From: DYJE01 sp964637565
GTDB taxonomy: Bacteria > Desulfobacterota > Desulfobacteria > Desulfobacterales > Desulfolunaceae
Direction of reading: 5' to 3'
Assembly: GCA_964637565.1 (NCBI GenBank)
Contig: CAZWTY010000095.1
Coordinates: forward strand, 1 to 16,137
DNA length: 16,137 bases
Shown here: positions 14,358 to 16,137 of the stretch, in pieces
How the letters are laid out: each line of letters begins with the position of its first letter
How positions within the stretch are numbered: position 1 is the first letter of the stretch
Position numbers and translations under genes: made by a program
The notes under the pieces: model-generated
What the model was told of the DNA's origin: nothing
Database searches by the model: none
What the model saw: only the letters and a program-made list of their open reading frames with translations

Positions 14358-15368
14358 TTATTCGGCGATCTTCTTTTTCCGGTGGGTGATGTAGAAATCC
14401 CGGATCATCACATAGGGGTCCATGTAGGTGGATTTCACCGTTTCGTAATCGCCGATCCTGTACGAGGTGTCGTTCACCGTGTCAAGACCGCTGAGCCCCC
14501 AGGCGAGCTCGTTGGGATTCAGGTAATACAGAGGGTTCAGAAAAATATCCCCCACCTTTCCCACCGTGTCCCGCAGGGTGGATGGCCCCAAAACAGGCCA
14601 GACAATGTAAATGCCATCGCCGACGTGGTAGGTTCCCAGGGTCTGTCCCAGGTCCTCCTCAGAGGGTTTGAGACCCAGGTACATCTCCGCCGGGTCCCAG
14701 ATCCCCGCGATTCCCACGGTACTATTCACCAGAAAACGGCCGAGTTCGGAACCGGCTCCCTTGAATTTCCCCTGGAGCACGCTGCTTACCAGGCGGACAG
14801 GCGTGCCCAAGTTGTTGAAAAAATTCCGGACCCCTTTTCTAACGATCGGCGGGGTGACTTTCATGTAGCCCTTGGACACGGGCTTGAGGCACCAGAAGTA
14901 AAGCTTGTCGTTCACGGCGAACATCGCCCGGTTGAATGTGATCAAAGGATCGGCGACCAGTTCTTCTTCCTTGACGACTGGTTCATCCGTCGTCAGAGGG
15001 CCCGGATCATCGAAAAAATCATCGACATCGTCACCGCCGATAAAATCCTCGTCTGTCGAAGCTTCCGCACCCTCAGACAGCGGACCTTCCCCAGTCCCAT
15101 CGGACACGTCTTCGCCAGCCGCTCCGTCGGAAACGGGAGGCGCCCCCTGGGAAACCGTCTGTTCAACGGTGTTTTCACCAACCGACACGGACGTGCCCCC
15201 GTCTTTTGGGATCCCTTGGTCCGAATCAGGAATGACGGCCTGGCGCTCGATTCCCGTGGTGTCAACCCGCGCAGAATCACCCTTGCCATGGGCGCAGCCC
15301 GTGGCGATGAAAAGGGCCAAGAGCCCGGCGAGCAGAAGGTGTTCAGCTTTTTTTCTTGGCCGATTCAT
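14358..15368 (-). CDS. mlaA: MlaA (VacJ) outer-membrane phospholipid-trafficking lipoprotein
   Basis: MlaA is a ring-like outer-membrane protein that removes misplaced phospholipid from the outer leaflet and passes it to MlaC. The 336-aa product has a signal sequence (1-24) ending IATGC, with Cys25 the likely lipidated residue. The lipobox is slightly atypical, with Ala at -3. An acidic, Gly/Ser-rich low-complexity stretch of about 110 residues (26-138) follows. The MlaA domain then runs from DPLITFNRAMF (140-150) through LKPVSKGY (161-168), NFFNNLGTP (182-190), GRFLVNSTVG (210-219), DLGQTLGTY (239-247) and LGPSTLRD (260-267). E. coli MlaA has only a short linker, so this is a long form. The start overlaps the end of mlaC by 26 bp, so the two are probably translationally coupled. 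Identity is confident; the linker role is unknown. Confidence 0.95.
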   Translation of the reverse strand: MNRPRKKAEHLLLAGLLALFIATGCAHGKGDSARVDTTGIERQAVIPDSDQGIPKDGGTSVSVGENTVEQTVSQGAPPVSDGAAGEDVSDGTGEGPLSEGAEASTDEDFIGGDDVDDFFDDPGPLTTDEPVVKEEELVADPLITFNRAMFAVNDKLYFWCLKPVSKGYMKVTPPIVRKGVRNFFNNLGTPVRLVSSVLQGKFKGAGSELGRFLVNSTVGIAGIWDPAEMYLGLKPSEEDLGQTLGTYHVGDGIYIVWPVLGPSTLRDTVGKVGDIFLNPLYYLNPNELAWGLSGLDTVNDTSYRIGDYETVKSTYMDPYVMIRDFYITHRKKKIAE

Positions 15369-15999
15369 GTTGCCTGATCTTGTCTTTCAGCATCTGGGTC
15401 AGTGCTTTGGGCTTGTTCTTTAAAAGTATGTTTTTGTATTCGGTCCTGAACGCAGAGACCAGACTCCGGCCTTCGACTTTCACATCGTAGATTTTCCAGC
15501 CCTTGCCCTCGTTCAGCAGAATGTAGTCGATGGGGGTTTTCTTGTTAATAATCGACTGGACCTGGGCGCGCTTGACGCCCCGTTTCGATTCAAGGATTTC
15601 CGCCGGTTTCAGGTCGATGATCACATCCACGTTGTTGAAATCCATCCGGTCAAGGTAGGTGTTGCCAAGGTGTCTTGTAAACACCTCGCGGAATTCGTCC
15701 TGTTCGGCCCGGGTAAAACGCCTGTCCGAATATTCTCCCAACGGTGAATTGGAGTTGTAGCTGAACTGGCCAAGAGTGAACTCGGTGATCTTTTCGAAAT
15801 CAAAGGTCCTTAGAACGATCTTCCACAGTTCTTTACGTTTCGTGTCGTTGTCCATTCCGGTTTTTCTCGCAATGGCAAGGACCTCGTTCATGGACGTCTT
15901 GATCATCCGGTCCACATCCGCCTCGTCACTTGAAAAAGAAGGAACGGCCCACACAAAAAGCACCATTGCCATCCCAAGGACACCCATGATTTTTTTCAT
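15343..15999 (-). CDS. mlaC: MlaC periplasmic phospholipid-binding protein
   Basis: MlaC shuttles phospholipid through the periplasm between MlaA in the outer membrane and the MlaFEDB complex in the inner membrane. The product is 218 aa, with a Sec signal peptide (1-23, cleavage near PSFS). Family motifs are FDFEKITEFTLG (66-77) and, near the end, WKIYDVKVEGRSLVSAFR. The ATG at 15999 was chosen because GGAGG (16006-16010) lies 6 nt upstream and it begins directly with the signal peptide. A longer frame to 16083 adds 28 basic, uncharacteristic residues that overlap the upstream gene. The gene lies 40 bp after the mlaD stop and overlaps mlaA. Confidence 0.94.
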   Translation of the reverse strand: MKKIMGVLGMAMVLFVWAVPSFSSDEADVDRMIKTSMNEVLAIARKTGMDNDTKRKELWKIVLRTFDFEKITEFTLGQFSYNSNSPLGEYSDRRFTRAEQDEFREVFTRHLGNTYLDRMDFNNVDVIIDLKPAEILESKRGVKRAQVQSIINKKTPIDYILLNEGKGWKIYDVKVEGRSLVSAFRTEYKNILLKNKPKALTQMLKDKIRQHESAKKKS

Positions 16000-16039
16000 A
16001 TCACACCTCCACGGATCGTCATGCCTCGAGCGGCACGTT

Positions 16040-16137
16040 TTACTGATCCTGTTCTGTCGTTTTCTTTTTGTCTCCAAATACATATTTACTGACCAGATCC
16101 TCGATATCCAGCGCGGATTCGGTCTCCGTGATCGTCC
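16040..16137 (-). CDS. mlaD: MlaD (MCE-domain lipid transport protein), 3' end only
   Basis: Only the last 31 codons are in the window, ending in TAA at 16040-16042. The encoded tail begins TITETESALDIEDLVSKYVF and ends in a charged GDKKK-rich stretch. It lines up with the C-terminal helix of E. coli MlaD (TIQDTKSAMVLEDLIGQF, from memory), including the S-A-hydrophobic-x-hydrophobic-E-D-L core. MlaD is the inner-membrane-anchored MCE hexamer that hands phospholipid between MlaC and the MlaE permease. Its position just upstream of mlaC matches the usual order. The 5' part, and probably mlaE and mlaF, lie beyond the window edge. Confidence 0.82.
   Translation of the reverse strand, partial: TITETESALDIEDLVSKYVFGDKKKTTEQDQ

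Noticed and set aside
14253..15377. 374-codon plus-strand frame opposite mlaA
   Set aside because: No recognisable domain; mlaA on the other strand is certain.
1..16137. CRISPR array, tRNA, rRNA, insertion sequence or prophage genes
   Set aside because: No regularly spaced repeats, cloverleaf-like sequence, transposase or phage motifs were seen by eye; a covariance-model scan was not possible.

Overview
This window looks like chromosomal DNA from a Gram-negative, GC-rich anaerobe, probably a member of the Desulfobacterales (Desulfobacterota). That assignment is an inference. It rests on the Mla outer-membrane lipid genes, an acetyl-CoA acetyltransferase with an unusual insertion before its catalytic domain, and the general gene style. 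No rRNA, tRNA, insertion sequence, integrase or CRISPR array was seen. The window reads as core or near-core chromosome, not a mobile island.

Left part (1-4460). A 5'-truncated ftsY (SRP receptor, with a transmembrane anchor and long acidic linker) runs rightward. It converges on a leftward gene for a large dynamin-like GTPase, and a 13-bp perfect hairpin at 1331-1381 separates them. The dynamin gene has a near-consensus sigma-70 promoter, with a 7-bp inverted repeat over the predicted transcription start. A long intergenic region follows, carrying the promoter and structured leader of an HU-type DNA-binding protein.

Middle part (4461-9449). An AT-rich promoter region precedes a secreted CocE/X-Pro dipeptidyl-peptidase-like serine hydrolase. 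Strong hairpins then separate it from a leftward NRDE/TANGO2-family gene. A divergent 131-bp region separates that gene from a rightward thiolase. A small four-helix membrane protein with a buried glutamate motif resembling ATP-synthase subunit c follows, just after the thiolase terminator.

Right part (9463-16137, all minus strand). This is one tight run of genes, transcribed from the right edge inward: the 3' end of mlaD, then mlaC, mlaA (vacJ), an ABC ATPase, an ABC-2 permease, and finally a 964-aa helicase. Gaps are 7 to 40 bp, and mlaC and mlaA overlap by 26 bp. The Mla genes encode the inner-membrane, periplasmic and outer-membrane parts of phospholipid trafficking. The ABC-2 pair is not MlaFE, and its co-transcription with Mla genes is suggestive.

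The most notable item is the terminal gene. It is a DExH helicase of the YprA/MrfA type (helicase core plus DUF1998-like cysteine cluster) fused in frame to a C-terminal DEDD-type 3'-5' exonuclease domain resembling YprB/MrfB. In Bacillus subtilis these are two separate neighbouring genes for mitomycin-lesion repair. The fusion suggests a single-chain helicase-nuclease repair enzyme.
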